From: Paramoeba atlantica
Taxonomy: Eukaryota > Discosea
Direction of reading: 5' to 3'
NCBI GenBank assembly: GCA_977017575.1
Contig: CDRNVI010000002.1
Location: forward strand, 620,001-684,000
Length of the DNA stretch: 64,000 nt
Shown: positions 30,880-41,666 of the stretch, piece by piece
Numbering within the stretch: the first letter of the stretch is position 1
How the letters are laid out: each line of letters opens with the position of its first letter
Notes under the pieces: model-generated
Told to the model about the DNA's origin: nothing
Seen by the model: only the letters and a program-made list of their open reading frames with translations
Databases searched by the model: none
Translations under genes and position numbers: made by a program

Positions 30880-31126
30880 GCCTGCGTAGCGAAAACTACG
30901 AAATTCAGTGAGCTTCGCAAATTGCTTCCCACTAACGACGCACAGGGGAATCCTACGCGGGGTACGGCTCAGGCCCGCTCACGCGGGCCCTCGCCGTTTC
31001 GCGGCCGCGCGCACCCCCGCTCACGCGGGGGTGCGCGCGGCCGAAATGGGTACTAAAATTTGTTATCAAGGTAGTTGGGCTTCGCAAATTGCTTCCCACG
31101 AATCTAGAGAGAAGCACACGTACAAT
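30880..31126. repeat. MITE-type interior (shared with 14.1-14.35 kb)
   Basis: From 'cctgcgtagcgaaaactacgaaattcagtgagc' through a palindromic GC stretch (30,955-31,045) to 'ttgcttcccacgaat', near-identical to 14,126-14,349. No coding sequence. Confidence 0.75.
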
Positions 31127-31133
31127 AATCTTT

Positions 31134-31165
31134 AACGATAAATATACAGTTTCTGTACCTTGTTG
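31134..31165 (+). other. SL exon relic, long copy 2
   Basis: AACGATAAATATACAG followed by TTTCTGTACCTTGTTG, matching 328-359 with two mismatches. The next bases are AT, not a GT donor. A 23-base leader then leads to a LINE start codon, so this is the 5' end of a trans-spliced LINE mRNA. Confidence 0.8.
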
Positions 31166-31255
31166 ATTATTTACTTTTTTTACCTTTCATGGGAGTGTTC
31201 ACACGCTCCAAAGCAAAAGAATCAGGAGTAGCTCCTGAGATTTTGCCGCTTGTTT
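31166..31255 (+). pseudogene. LINE 5' end (leader plus first ~22 codons)
   Basis: ATG at 31,189: MGVFTRSKAKESGVAPEILPLV, homologous to the start of the 46.2 kb LINE (MGMFTRSRAKETGVAPVVQPL). The copy ends where a MITE terminus begins. Confidence 0.8.
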
Positions 31256-31450
31256 GTTGAGTACTCAACGAAAATCCGGATTTTCTCGACGAAATCAACG
31301 AACGTACCCCCAAGCCAAAATATTATTATGTCCCAGGGCTACGCTCACAGTTGGGCCTTGCTCGCAAAGGGGGGCTTTTGCCTCCAGAAGTGGGCTACGC
31401 TCACAGTTGGGCCTTGCTCGCAGACGGGGGCCTTGCTTGCACACTTGGGC
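31256..31450. repeat. MITE right terminus and minisatellite
   Basis: TTGTTGAGTACTCAACGAA and TCAACGAACGTACCCCCAA (as at 14,585-14,603), then GGGCTACGCTCACAGTTGGG minisatellite units to about 31,450. It leads into YR element 3. Confidence 0.7.
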
Positions 31451-31454
31451 TTAG

Positions 31455-32286
31455 CGGGACGCTAAGTTTAGAGCAGAAGGTGCCGGAAAGGCAGAAATTG
31501 ATGAAGTTATTGCTGGGTGTGACAATAATGAGTCCCGAAATAAGGATGGCTCTCGATGCAATGGGGGCAATGTGGAGCGTTTCGACGTGGCGGACACGGG
31601 CACGAATATGGGAGCGCCTGTCAGCCTTTTGCACGGGAAGGGGGATACGGATAGCGGCGTTACACGCCGTGACTTTTCTTGCCGGTTTGCAGATAAGAAT
31701 ACAGGCGAAACTAACTTACGCCCGAACCCTCGCCTCGATATTAAACCTTGCAGGGGAAAATACGAACCCGTTAAAATTCTACGTAAAATCTCTAATGGCG
31801 GAAGGAGAGACGGAACCATGCCGTCAAATGGAACCCCTGACGCAGCAGCACATTCAGAAATTGTGGAACCACATGGCATCCCGCGAAAAACATACGCTGC
31901 TGCTGTGCTGGAAGGAGGCAAGCCGTTGGTCCGAAACGGCAGCGTTGACCAGAGAACGGTTTTACGAAGTGGCGTCCAACAGAATTGTAATTTGGTGGGG
32001 AAGGCATACGAAGACGTCCCGCCTAAACCCATATCGCCCATCCATGTATACCGTCATCGAGGGACCGGGCACGGAGGAGCTCGCAAGGTATGTAGCGCAA
32101 CTAAAGCCTCTCCAACCGATGTCATGGGCTACAACTTCACAAGTGGATGTCGAGATAAGGAAAATTCTCGGATTGGGTTTCGGGTCACATTCGGCAAAGC
32201 GCGGGGCGATCACTCTTCTTCTCGCGGAGGTGGCAAACGGCAATCTAAATTTGGAGGAGGTCCAGCATCTTGCAAAACATCAGAGC
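31455..32286 (+). pseudogene. YR retroelement 3, recombinase region (fossil)
   Basis: Plus strand: SVSTWRTRARIWERLSAF, CWKEASRWSETAALTRERF (Arg box), GSHSAKRGAITLLL (HxxR), EEVQHLAKHQ. YR element 4 is inserted at its right. The RT region at 36,757-37,968 is the other part of this element. Broken fossil. Confidence 0.8.
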
Positions 32287-33001
32287 GAAATCAACGACGA
32301 GAGTCTTCCACATACATTAAAAACAACTTGTAAGAAAACATTGTTGTAAGAGCTAAAGAAATATATCGCTGATATCCTGAATCTCATCCACTGCCTATAT
32401 TTACTAGCTAAAGAATATTCGTATTATTGATGCAACTATCCGGATGTATATAGCGCGCAAACTATTTCAAAAGCATAATATAAAAATATAATACGTAGTG
32501 AAGGGGCTTTGCCCCCTGGCACGCAGCCACTGGTTGGGGGCTGGTGGGAGGGCATCGCACACTAATAAAAATAACTTGTAAGAGAATGTAAGCTATAAAA
32601 CTATACACAATCTACATAAAGTTATAATTTAAAACATATTAAAAGATATAATAGAATTCATAATCAGAGATTATGTGCCTCGTAGGGCCATTCGAGAAAA
32701 AGGAGTCTTTTCAAATTCGTATTTGCTCTCGTCTAAATTTCCTCTCGTAAACTATCAGAAATCAACGACGAGAGTCTTCCACATACATTAAAAACAACTT
32801 GTAAGAAAACATTGTTGTAAGAGCTAAAGAAATATATCGCTGATATCCCGAATCTCATCCACTGCCTATATTTACTAGCTAAAGAATATTCGTATTATTG
32901 ATGCAACTATCCGGATGTATATAGCGCGCAAACTATTTCAAAAGCATAATATAAAAATATAATACGTAGTGAAGGGGCTTTGCCCCCTGGCACGCAGCCA
33001 C
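32287..33001 (-). repeat. YR element 4 right end: B1-A2-B2
   Basis: Two near-identical B copies of about 244 bp enclose an A repeat that reads, on the minus strand, 'gatagtttacgagaggaaatttag' and carries a 'ggccctacgaggcac' hairpin. Confidence 0.8.
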
Positions 33002-33214
33002 CACCCCGATCGCTCGTCTCCTCACAACATCCTGTCTCTCGTATATTAAATCGCTGCACGTTCCACATATAAAATTCCATTGCGAAGCTGGCCAAGCTGC
33101 GAACGGAAGCTTGATAAACCTACATTTGATCATTCACTAAATACATATTATTATTATTATTTTAAGAAGAAGAAGAAGCAATCATTTTTTTTTGTGTGTG
33201 TGTGTGTTTAATCT

Positions 33215-34740
33215 CTAAAAATTTCTGCTTATTGGGTCCGCTGGATTTAGTTTCGTAGAAATATAATGAGCTTGAATACATATTCCTTTATTCTTTAAAC
33301 TCTGTAAAATGCTTTTCAATTCTTTCGCTATGCCATCAGACTTGCATATTTTCCGATTCAACGCTACTCGACAAGACGTATTATCAATCCAAAGCTGAAC
33401 GCAAGTCCCTTGCTCGAAATATTTTTGGAATTCTTCGAGGGCGAATCGCACCGCCGCCGCTTCTGATTTGTTAACTTCGTAGGTCCATTCTGCTGGCCAA
33501 GGTGCGCCCAAAATCTTAACCTCTCCGCTATCCATGTACAGAATTGCTCCCCATCCTTTTGAGGAGGCGTCTGTAAAGAGTTTATGACGCGGAGGTGCAG
33601 TGGCGGGGTGAGGGGGTGCTCTTATCGGCACGTTTTTAATCAAGTCGTCACGCCATTGAGCTAAGATCACACGAGTTTTCATGGGAAGATCCACGATTTT
33701 GTCCTTTGCAAAAGGATGTCGGTTCAAGTAATTAATACGTCGTTGTACTATTTTTATCGCAAAGTGATATTGCGGGATTACCACACCAAGTATCGAAGAG
33801 CAGTACAGTAGACGCCCCACCGCCGCCTCCAGCTCTAAGAAAGTGAGTCTCGAAAAAGTATCCCGTTTCAATTTCCTCACAACCTTCGGTCCCAAGCAGA
33901 CCCGGCTTGATGCGTGATCAAATTTCACTCCGTTGAACACGTATTATTTCGTCGGAGGAACGTCCTGATCTTTAAATCGAGCTCCTGCCACTCGCGCACG
34001 CGAGTCAATAAAATAAACATACTCGTCTGCATGTTTTCTAGATCCGGAAAAACGAACTCCATCTATATAGATATCAGTAGAACCGTGTTGATACGACTGG
34101 GATTTTGAGCAATAATCTTTATTTCCTGCCAACGCTGCTGTCATGCAATGCATAATTTCAGGCGCACATCTGTGGCCCATGGGTAAAACATTCATTTCGT
34201 ATAATTGCCCATCTTCTGCACGAAACCGAAACTTTGCTCGGGATCGTAAGGGTAAGCCAACCTGGTCAAAACCACACATTAGATCACGTTTTACCCCCAC
34301 CTCAGCATTTACTGCGTATAAATAACGAGAAGGGTGTAGGAGAGGAACAGCTGGTTTGTAGTCCTTTAGGCGTAAATTGTCTGATCGTGTCCATGAAATA
34401 AAACGTCTTCTGTCTTTGCCCGCGTCGTCTTTTTCAAGGACAGTGAACGGAACCATATATTGCATGGTCGGGCGTCGTTTGGCTTCTTCGGTAGATACCT
34501 TCGATATGACTTTAGACCGAATCAATGCTGGAATGTCTCCTGGAGCCAATGCCGGTTTAATGCAAGGAGCGGACTCAGCTTTCTCGGGCAACTTGGTGAG
34601 TTCATCAAGAACGTACGTTAGCCTATCATTCTGTTGTTCCGTTAGCCACTTCCGTAATTTTTGAACATTCAACGTCGGAATATTATCCTTTGCATGCAAG
34701 GGGATATGGTAGTCGTCGGTTTTAGCTAATTTGGAACCGC
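33215..34740 (-). pseudogene. RT-RNase H region, YR element 4 (fossil)
   Basis: Minus strand: RRFISWTRSDNLRLKDYKP, KRDLMCGFDQV, FRFRAEDGQLYEMNVLPMGHR, DIYIDGVRF; RNase H LFTDASSKGWGA, NKSEAAAVRFALEEF, LWIDNTSCRVALNRK, NPADPISRNF. Confidence 0.85.
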
Positions 34741-34799
34741 CTTGGACATAAAATTGAATACGATTTAAGGAAAGGAACCTGCTCGTAAAACTCCTGAAC

Positions 34800-35980
34800 C
34801 ATCACATTATCGATGCACCGGGGAGAAGTACTGACACCTTCTGAGTCCCTAACGCTCTTGCCGTAGTTATTTGGTTGGCGTTGTACCGCAGTAGACTTTC
34901 TACGTTCAAGTGCTTTGAGAGATTCATTACTTCCGATAAGTTGAGGTGGCCTTCTACTATTTCCTGAAATAGAAAGGTGATGGCTCCTCTCTTGATTGAG
35001 TGCGTGCCATATCCGTCGCCTAGGACGTCTCGAATATGGAGATCCATCTCCTGAACTGTCGCGGTGCTCATTCGTTGCCCTGGTCGCAGGCTGCTTACAT
35101 ACTGAGCTATTTGGTTTGTGCCCGGACCCGTGATGATCGCGTACATGTACGGTCGGTACGGATTTAGACGAGTGGTCTTCGTGAAACGTCCCCAGTAGAT
35201 TATTATTTCGTTCGAATTTACACTCAGAAATTGCTCCCTTCTTAGCTCGGCCGTTTCGGTCCAGCGTGACGCGGCTTTCCAGCATAGCAGGACCGTCATT
35301 GCTTGTGTTATCAACACAGGCGTGTGCCCAATTTTTGCAACATGGGAGGTGTTATCGGTTGCATTTGACGTGGTGGTTCCGTGCCCCCCTGGGCCTGAAT
35401 CGCTTTTGTAAACAACTTCAACGGATTGCATTCTATCCCCATCAACGTGAAAACCGTGTGAAGAGCGCGAGCATAATTGAGGCGAGTTGACGGCGCGACG
35501 CGTAGAGTCTGGAGATACAAAATGGCGGTTGATGAATTCATCTCTCGGTGCTTCACGTGACAAAATTCGTTTACGTTTTTCCATAGGCGTGCTCTGTTGT
35601 TCCAAGTCGACTTTGCCCACATCGGCTGAATCGCTTCGGTCAGCTGGCCGGAGTCCGGATCGTCCGGATTTATCCTCAGAATTGCCTGAGTAATGTTTTG
35701 AACTTGGTCGTGGGATACATCGCGACTGTGTTCTCGTTTTAGTCCTCTGACTGTTTGCGAACCTGTGCGGTGCGCGACACGTGTTTGAGGTAAGACCCTT
35801 AGTGGAATCAGTCGTGTGCAAGGATGCATTTTGGTCTGTATTGGGATACGAGTAGTTTTGGGCACACTCCGGGCACTGATTTTGGGAAATTTGGGAGAGC
35901 ACCTCACGAACGAGTTTTGCGAACTTTTCCACGATCTCTTCAATCCAATGACACGAGTAGTTTTTGGGGTGGGGAACAAT
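34800..35980 (-). pseudogene. Tyrosine recombinase region, YR element 4 (fossil)
   Basis: Minus strand: QPMWAKSTWNNRARLWKNV, CWKAASRWTETAELRRE (Arg box), THSIKRGAITFLF (HxxR), SKHLNVESLLRYNANQ (His/Tyr). Confidence 0.8.
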
Positions 35981-35982
35981 CC

Positions 35983-36756
35983 CTAGTGGATTGTCCGTCT
36001 TTCGCTGCGCACCATTTGGTGGGAACGCGCAGCGCCACTCGCCACCCCCCTCTGAAAAATCTGAGTCAAAAGAGGACAGTTAGCACGTATATGACCTGGT
36101 TTACGACAATTATAGCAAACAGGGTTGGCACGGCGAGAAATACGAGTTTGCTTGAGCTGTTCCTCAAGCATCATTTTCCCAAATACGTCATTGGGGTCTT
36201 CCACTTGATGGAGGCGTTGTTGAACACGATCGACTGGCGCTCCAGCAGCTGCCCAATAGTGCGTGCGTAACTCCTCGATCAGCATGGTAGCGATAGCAAC
36301 GAAATCTTCTGTCCAGGTGCCTAGCTCGCGCGCCGCATAAATCCATTTGGTGAGGATAGTAAACAAGCGCTCTCGGATTGGGGGAGGGTTGAAGCGAACA
36401 CCTAATTGAGGAGCATCGCGCAATTCTCTGATCAATTCACGGGGCTTGAAGTCATCTTCAGAGTATATATACGATTTCCATGTCAAGGGGAAGATTACTG
36501 AAAATGCCTTGGGGTTTTCTACGCCCACTTCAGATTGGATAGGATCACTCACCCGTTGTCCACCCGGCATACGTGCTTGAACCTTGGCAAAACTGAGATC
36601 GTAATAGCTTATATCCGGGAAAGGAAACGAATATTCAATGTCAGGGTCATCGTCCCATCGCGCTTTAATCTCACTGTTCCAGAGCCTGGAATCTCTTCTG
36701 CGGTACAATGCCGATCCAGTGACGACTGGATACTGGCACTGGGAACGACTGGATAC
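35983..36756 (-). pseudogene. Gag-like region with zinc knuckle, YR element 4 (fossil)
   Basis: Minus strand: ARWDDDPDIEYSFPFPDISYYDL, FKPRELIRELRDAPQLGVR, RERLFTILTKWIYAAREL, then the CCHC knuckle CYNCRKPGHIRANC near the end. Orthologous to the gag of YR element 2. Confidence 0.82.
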
Positions 36757-37968
36757 TGACGCACTGGCACTGGGAACGCACAAAGCAACGCGCAAGTTGA
36801 CCATCTGATTACGGAAGACAATCTTTTTATAAAATTTTTAGACGATATTCCTCAGGAGAAAGTTAAACATACGATTACTCGTACTCGACGAACATCGAAA
36901 GTGGCTCTTCCATCCGATTATAATCTTCCGTTGCACGTGAAATCCGGAATACCCGACATGCAGGTTAATACTCTCAGACGAATGATGAACAGCGAAGCAG
37001 AACGCCGATTCGAAGAAACATGGGATACACTTGTTCGGCTACCGATTCTGTTCGGCTACGGCCGATTCGTGTTGGAGACAGGAGTTATTTCACGGGTTGG
37101 ATCCGAGGTAGTAAAGGCCAGACCTTCGATGGAGTGGGTGATTCCGTTCACGGTGGTGGAGCCAGCTGACGACGATTCGGAGCGACGTCGCTTTATAGCC
37201 TGGACCCGAGGCGATAATAATAGAATTCGCGAAGAGTACAAGCCTGAGGTTCCGGTTTGCCATGCTGCATATTACCTTCATCGGGTTCGAGACCAATGTG
37301 CTATTAAGCGGGATTTAGCGTGCGGATTTTGGCAGGTGAAGATACCGGTGGAATCGCGACCAAAATTTCGCTTCCGTGACGAGGAGGGCACATTATACGA
37401 AATGAATGTTATGCCCATGGGGCATCGTTGTGCCCCCGAGATAATGCACACCCTTACGGCCACCATTGGGGGTGACCCCCGATATTGTAATCGAGATGCG
37501 TCTTTTCCTGGAGGGGGTCTGGATGTTTACATTGACGGTATTCGTTTTGCGGGCGAGTTGTCTAAGGTGAATGAGTACGCGCGCTTCATTGATCGTCGTG
37601 CTATCAATGTCAATGCTAAGTTTAAGGATCATGGCGACCCGCCAATGGATGTTTATACCTTTAATGGGGTTACCTTTTTTCACCGAGATGGAAAGGTTAG
37701 TCTAGGGCCTAAGTTGACGCGACGATTGCAAAGTGATGATTTCTTAGCGGGAACCTATGGGTCTTTGGAGGCAGGCGTTGGGAGATTAATTTTTGCATCG
37801 GCCATCATGGGAATATGTATGCCAGAGTACCATTTGGAGTTGAAAATTGTTAGGCGCCGAATTTGTCGATTGAATCGCGAACCGAATTTACTTGATGATA
37901 AGGTCCCATTACCGACATCTGTCAGGATACGTTTGATGGCGTGGAGGGATAAATTGCTTTATCGTTCA
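36757..37968 (+). pseudogene. YR retroelement 3, RT region (fossil)
   Basis: Opens with the end of the recombinase frame (ALGTHKATRKL), then RT: LPLHVKSGIPDM, RRFIAWTRGDN, KRDLACGFWQV, YEMNVMPMGHRCAPEIMH, LDVYIDGIRFAG, VGRLIFASAIMGICMPEYH. YR element 5 begins at its right edge. Confidence 0.82.
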
Positions 37969-39333
37969 GAATTGTCCTAAGTAAATAATATTCATCAAGT
38001 AAATAAAACTAAATAACTACATGTCTTTCAACTTTTCTATCCTGACTATAATGATAACAAAAAATATATGGACGTCCACAAAACAATATTCAAACTTTCT
38101 CTCTCTTGCGAATGGGTAGTTCCCCGGCGGGGAGTGGTTTGGGGGATGGCGGGTGGGGCAACTTTCCTTTTGCGAGTGGAAAAAGGTTATAAGTCACTAG
38201 AGTAAAATAATGTATAGTATAGTATGCTAAAAGTATAATTACATGGTTCCCCCCGGAGGGGGCAAAATCAGGTACATATATGTATATGTGCCCCGTAGGG
38301 CCACGGTCAAAGAATAAATATTTTCTTCAAGCAATTCTTTCCGTAAACTCTAAGAATTGCTCATCATAAAATCTTTGTACAAAATATATAAAGAATTGTC
38401 CTAAGTAAATAATATTCATCAAGTAAATAAAACTAAATAACTACATGTCTTTCAACTTTTCTATCCTGACTATAATGATAACAAAAAATATATGGACGTC
38501 CACAAAACAAGATTCAAACTTTCTCTCTCTTGCGAATGGGTAGTTCCCCGGCGGGGACCACCCACTCGCCAGTCTTCAAATCACCCAAACGCTAGTGACG
38601 GCAAGAAGAAACCCCAGATTGCCTACTATCTGAGAGCCTCCCCCTCGTCATCTCGTCTCCTCACTCACTCATTCCTCATACACATCAAAATCGCTCACAT
38701 GTCCGTTCTGCTTGGTTATTGATTGCATGAAGTTTACGTCTCTCTCGTCTTCGTTATTTTTTTTTTTTGATTTTCAACGCTCAACATCTTATTTTTATCC
38801 ACTATACGTATCATATGCGCTTTCACAAATGGCGTAATTCAATCCTTCGAAAACAACATCTTTCAAAAATATCGACTGTAATGATCTGCTGGGTTCTCGG
38901 ATGATCGTACGTACTCTGCTTTAACAGCTAAGCCGTTCTTGTTCAGAAAATGCAGTAAACGACGAAGCTCCTCGGTAATTCCATTTGATTTTGAAACCTT
39001 TCTATTAACGGCGGCCACACACGAAGTATTATCAATGAACAAGTCCACACACGTATCTTTCTTAAAGTGAATTTGAAATTTCTCAAAGGCGAGTCGAACT
39101 GCCCGCGCTTCAGCTCTATTAACCTCGTAATTAAAATCCGCCGGCCACTGCGCCCCAGTGCAAAACATGGGTCCGTAATCAAGATATAGGACCGCCCCCC
39201 ATCCTACAGATGACGCATCCGTAAACAAAGTATGTTGATGGGGAACAGTATCTGGATGGCGAGGCGGTGTAACAGGTTCACCTGTTACAAAATATATAAA
39301 CATATTTTGTACAAAGATTTTATGATGAGCAAT
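37969..39333 (-). mobile_element. YR retroelement 5, minus strand, mostly ends plus RNase H (fossil)
   Basis: B2 (37,969-38,140), A2 (about 38,141-38,390, with 'tgtgccccgtagggccac' and 'ccccccggaggggg' hairpins), B1 (38,391-38,560), RNase H region 38,863-39,290 (TDASSVGWGA, NRAEARAVRLAFEKF, LFIDNTSCVAAVNRK, SENPADHYSR) and a piece of A1 (39,297-39,333). The right flank is a LINE RT, the left flank YR element 3. Broken. Confidence 0.8.
38561..38862. other. Untranslated stretch of YR element 5
   Basis: AT-rich with a T run at 38,758-38,769. No gene or repeat beyond the element itself. Confidence 0.4.
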
Positions 39334-40562
39334 TCGGTAAGTAGTTCTCGAGGTGTGCGGCAGGGGTCGCCGCTTTCCAGCCTTCTTTTCTGCACCTTCA
39401 TGCAGCCAATGCTCGCAACATTGGCTATTGAATACCCAACGCTGAAAATTTTTGCCTATATCGATGACATAAATCTGGTGTCCGACGACGCGGATCTTTT
39501 GACGAAAGCGTTCTACAGACTGTGGGACCTTTTGGGCGAGAGAGATGTACAACTCGCTAACAGAAAATGTGTGTGGTTTGGCGGGAGAGAAGGTAGAGAA
39601 ATTCCAGAGACTCTAAAGATGGCCGGGGTGAATTCTGAGTCAGATGCCCTGAAAGCACTAGGGGCATACATCGGAGAAAATGAACGGGTCAGCAATCTTC
39701 TTTTAAGGAATCTTCGTAAGCATAAAACAATTTTTATAAGATTGCGGAGAATGGGAGCAAATAATGTCTCGTGCCTCATCCTGTCGAAATGCGTCAATGT
39801 GAGACAAAGATACCAGATTCGAACGCATGCGCCGGAGGCATCTGGAGAGATGGCGAAGGAATTTGACTCAGAGGTAGAAGACGTTCTGAAAGCATGGCTT
39901 GGTCCTTTGACATCCGATCAAGTCGAGTGGGCTCGTTTGCCGCTGTCGATGGGTGGTTTGGGCCTGTCTTCAACGGACTCTATCCGAGTGGCCGCATATG
40001 ACGCTTCGCATCACGCAGCTTTAGAGCAGCAAAAAAAGTTTTCAGCTCAAGTCGCGACGTGCGATGCCTCAACAGTGGCCGCTGTACCGGAAGAAGAGTC
40101 TGCGGAGAAAGCAGTACACAAGGCGATAAAAACGCGTCTGCGTGAAAACAAGAAAACTGCGCAGATAATGCAGGCAACTACTCGGAAAGGAAGCTACTCG
40201 TGGCTGCACGCGACCGAACGATTTATACCGACGCGACAATACACCCTAGCAGTGATGCCGAGGCTCGGTATCTGTCACCCGGAGCTCCCTTCATCCTTTC
40301 TCTGCACGGGCTGCAAAACGGAAATCAACGGCGAGACCGCTCTCACCCACGTGCCGGGATGCGTCAGATGCACCGGAACGAATTCGACTACGAAGCACAA
40401 TTGTCTGATTCGTTACATCTACGACCTTTGCATGAAGGCCGGTATCCCATGCGAGCGGGAGCCCCGTCAGTTTTCATCGTACACGTGCCTCGGGTGCTCG
40501 GAGGTAATTTCCGAAGAGCGAAAGAGGGAGCATGCAACAGCGTGCAAAGGCAGCGCGTTGCA
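39334..40562 (+). pseudogene. LINE, RT core to just before the endonuclease
   Basis: Plus strand: GVRQGSPLSSLLF, YIDDINL (near 39,460), KCVWFGGREGREIP, ALGAYIGENERVSNLLLRNLRKHK, LPLSMGGLGLSS, EQQKKFSAQ, CTGCKTEINGETALTHVPGC, CLGC...H-x4-C, then KGSALH. The endonuclease RSGPD should follow but the sequence switches to a LINE N-terminal region. Open throughout. Confidence 0.85.
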
Positions 40563-41420
40563 TCAAGCAACAAAGAGCTGACGTACGCAGACGCAGCCAC
40601 ACCCCCGCCAAAAGATCCTGAAACTCTTGATGAGCTCGTAATGCGCCCATTAAATCCGTCATCCATAATCATGGAAAATCTCCGTCGCAAACACACACAA
40701 CAAGAGGTTCCAAGAGCTCAAAACGGTTACGAGAACGACGCTTCACGAGGGCAACATGGAAATCACCACGAGGCAACATTATCAAGCAGAGTCCCAATCG
40801 TCGAACATCTTAGCGCCGACATTGAGTTTACTCCATTTACGAAGGCAAACATACGATCCGAGGAGTTAAATAACGATGCTGAATTCCACGAATGTGAGTC
40901 TCCGACGACTAACCGACCCAGCGAAACCCCATCTCCACCAAGCCCCATAGGCATTGCTGATGAACATCAGGGCGTGTCTGCTATAACCTTTGACGGAAAG
41001 ATCAACAGTGAAGATTTTGAGAACATCATCAAAACGATAAAACCGGAAACACAGTTCCCAATCCCCTCCATAGAAATTATCCAATCTCTCTCACATGTCA
41101 AAAAAGGATCGGTTTGCACTATTGCTTGGACCTTCGATCGGCAATCGAACCTTAACATCTCCGAAGGAATAGTCACAAGAACAAGTTGCAGAGCCAACAA
41201 AAAGAAACTCTCCGTTCAATACAAAGGTATTAAAGGTCACCATATGGGCGAAACATTCGACGGCTTTCTTCCGCCACAAGAAAACGTACGGATTTATCAC
41301 ATACGTTGGCACCACGCACTACCAGAATCAGATGAGACTGGCATACACTCAGAAGTAGATTCCACATCCAACGAAACAGCATTTCACATACGTGATTGGC
41401 AAGGTGACGACGTCGACCAC
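40563..41420 (+). pseudogene. LINE N-terminal region with NIS domain, copy B, part 1
   Basis: Plus strand: PETLDELVMRPLNPSSIIMENLRR, FHECESPTTNRPSETPSPP, then the NIS domain (41,100-41,310): CTIAWTFDRQSNLNISEGIV, KKLSVQYKGIKGHHMGETFDG, FLPPQENVRIYHIRW. It continues at 46,231 after the nested LINE: the last 8 bases TCGACCAC are the target-site duplication. Confidence 0.85.
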
Positions 41421-41574
41421 ATTGACATCCATTTTGGGAATTTTCTTTACGTTTTTTTTTTTTTTCATTTTTGTAAAGATTTCCTACTTCTTTTCCTAAC
41501 TTTCCCACATCTTACCCACTTTTTCCCCATTCTCTTTACTCTTTCCTCCTCTTGCGTCTCGACTTTTTTTCCTA

Positions 41575-41640
41575 CCCTAATTTATCCTGCCCTAATTTAT
41601 CCTACCCTAAATTTATCCTACCCTAATTTTTCTTAAATCT
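41575..41640 (-). repeat. CCCTAA-bearing minisatellite in LINE 3' UTR
   Basis: Three to four units of CCTACCCTAATTTAT in the 3' UTR of the minus-strand LINE (TAGGGTAGGATAAATT on its sense strand). It contains the hexamer CCCTAA but is not a telomeric array. Confidence 0.7.
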
Positions 41641-41666
41641 CCCTTAGTTCGCCGTTCTACCTAGAA

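Larger units (their letters stand above)
28275..30880 (-). mobile_element. Merlin/IS1595-type DNA transposon with Tc1 insertion
   Basis: Left end GGGGAGGGGGGGCAC followed by TCGATGAATATTCATCGA and further TTCGATGAA repeats. The minus-strand transposase spans 28,662-30,782 with a Tc1-like element inside. The right terminus is not recognised: sequence after about 30,880 belongs to a MITE-type mosaic. Merlin elements make 8-9 bp duplications; none could be checked here. Confidence 0.75.
32287..36756 (-). mobile_element. YR retroelement 4, minus strand, nested in YR element 3
   Basis: In minus orientation: gag (35,983-36,756), recombinase (34,800-35,980), RT-RNase H (33,215-34,740), then B1 (32,758-33,000), A2 (32,531-32,757), B2 (32,287-32,530). 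The left A repeat is not recognised. It separates the two parts of YR element 3. Several breaks. Confidence 0.8.

Noticed and set aside
41575-41640. Telomeric repeat because of CCCTAA
   Set aside because: Only three to four degenerate 15-16-bp units inside a LINE 3' UTR; no perfect hexamer array.
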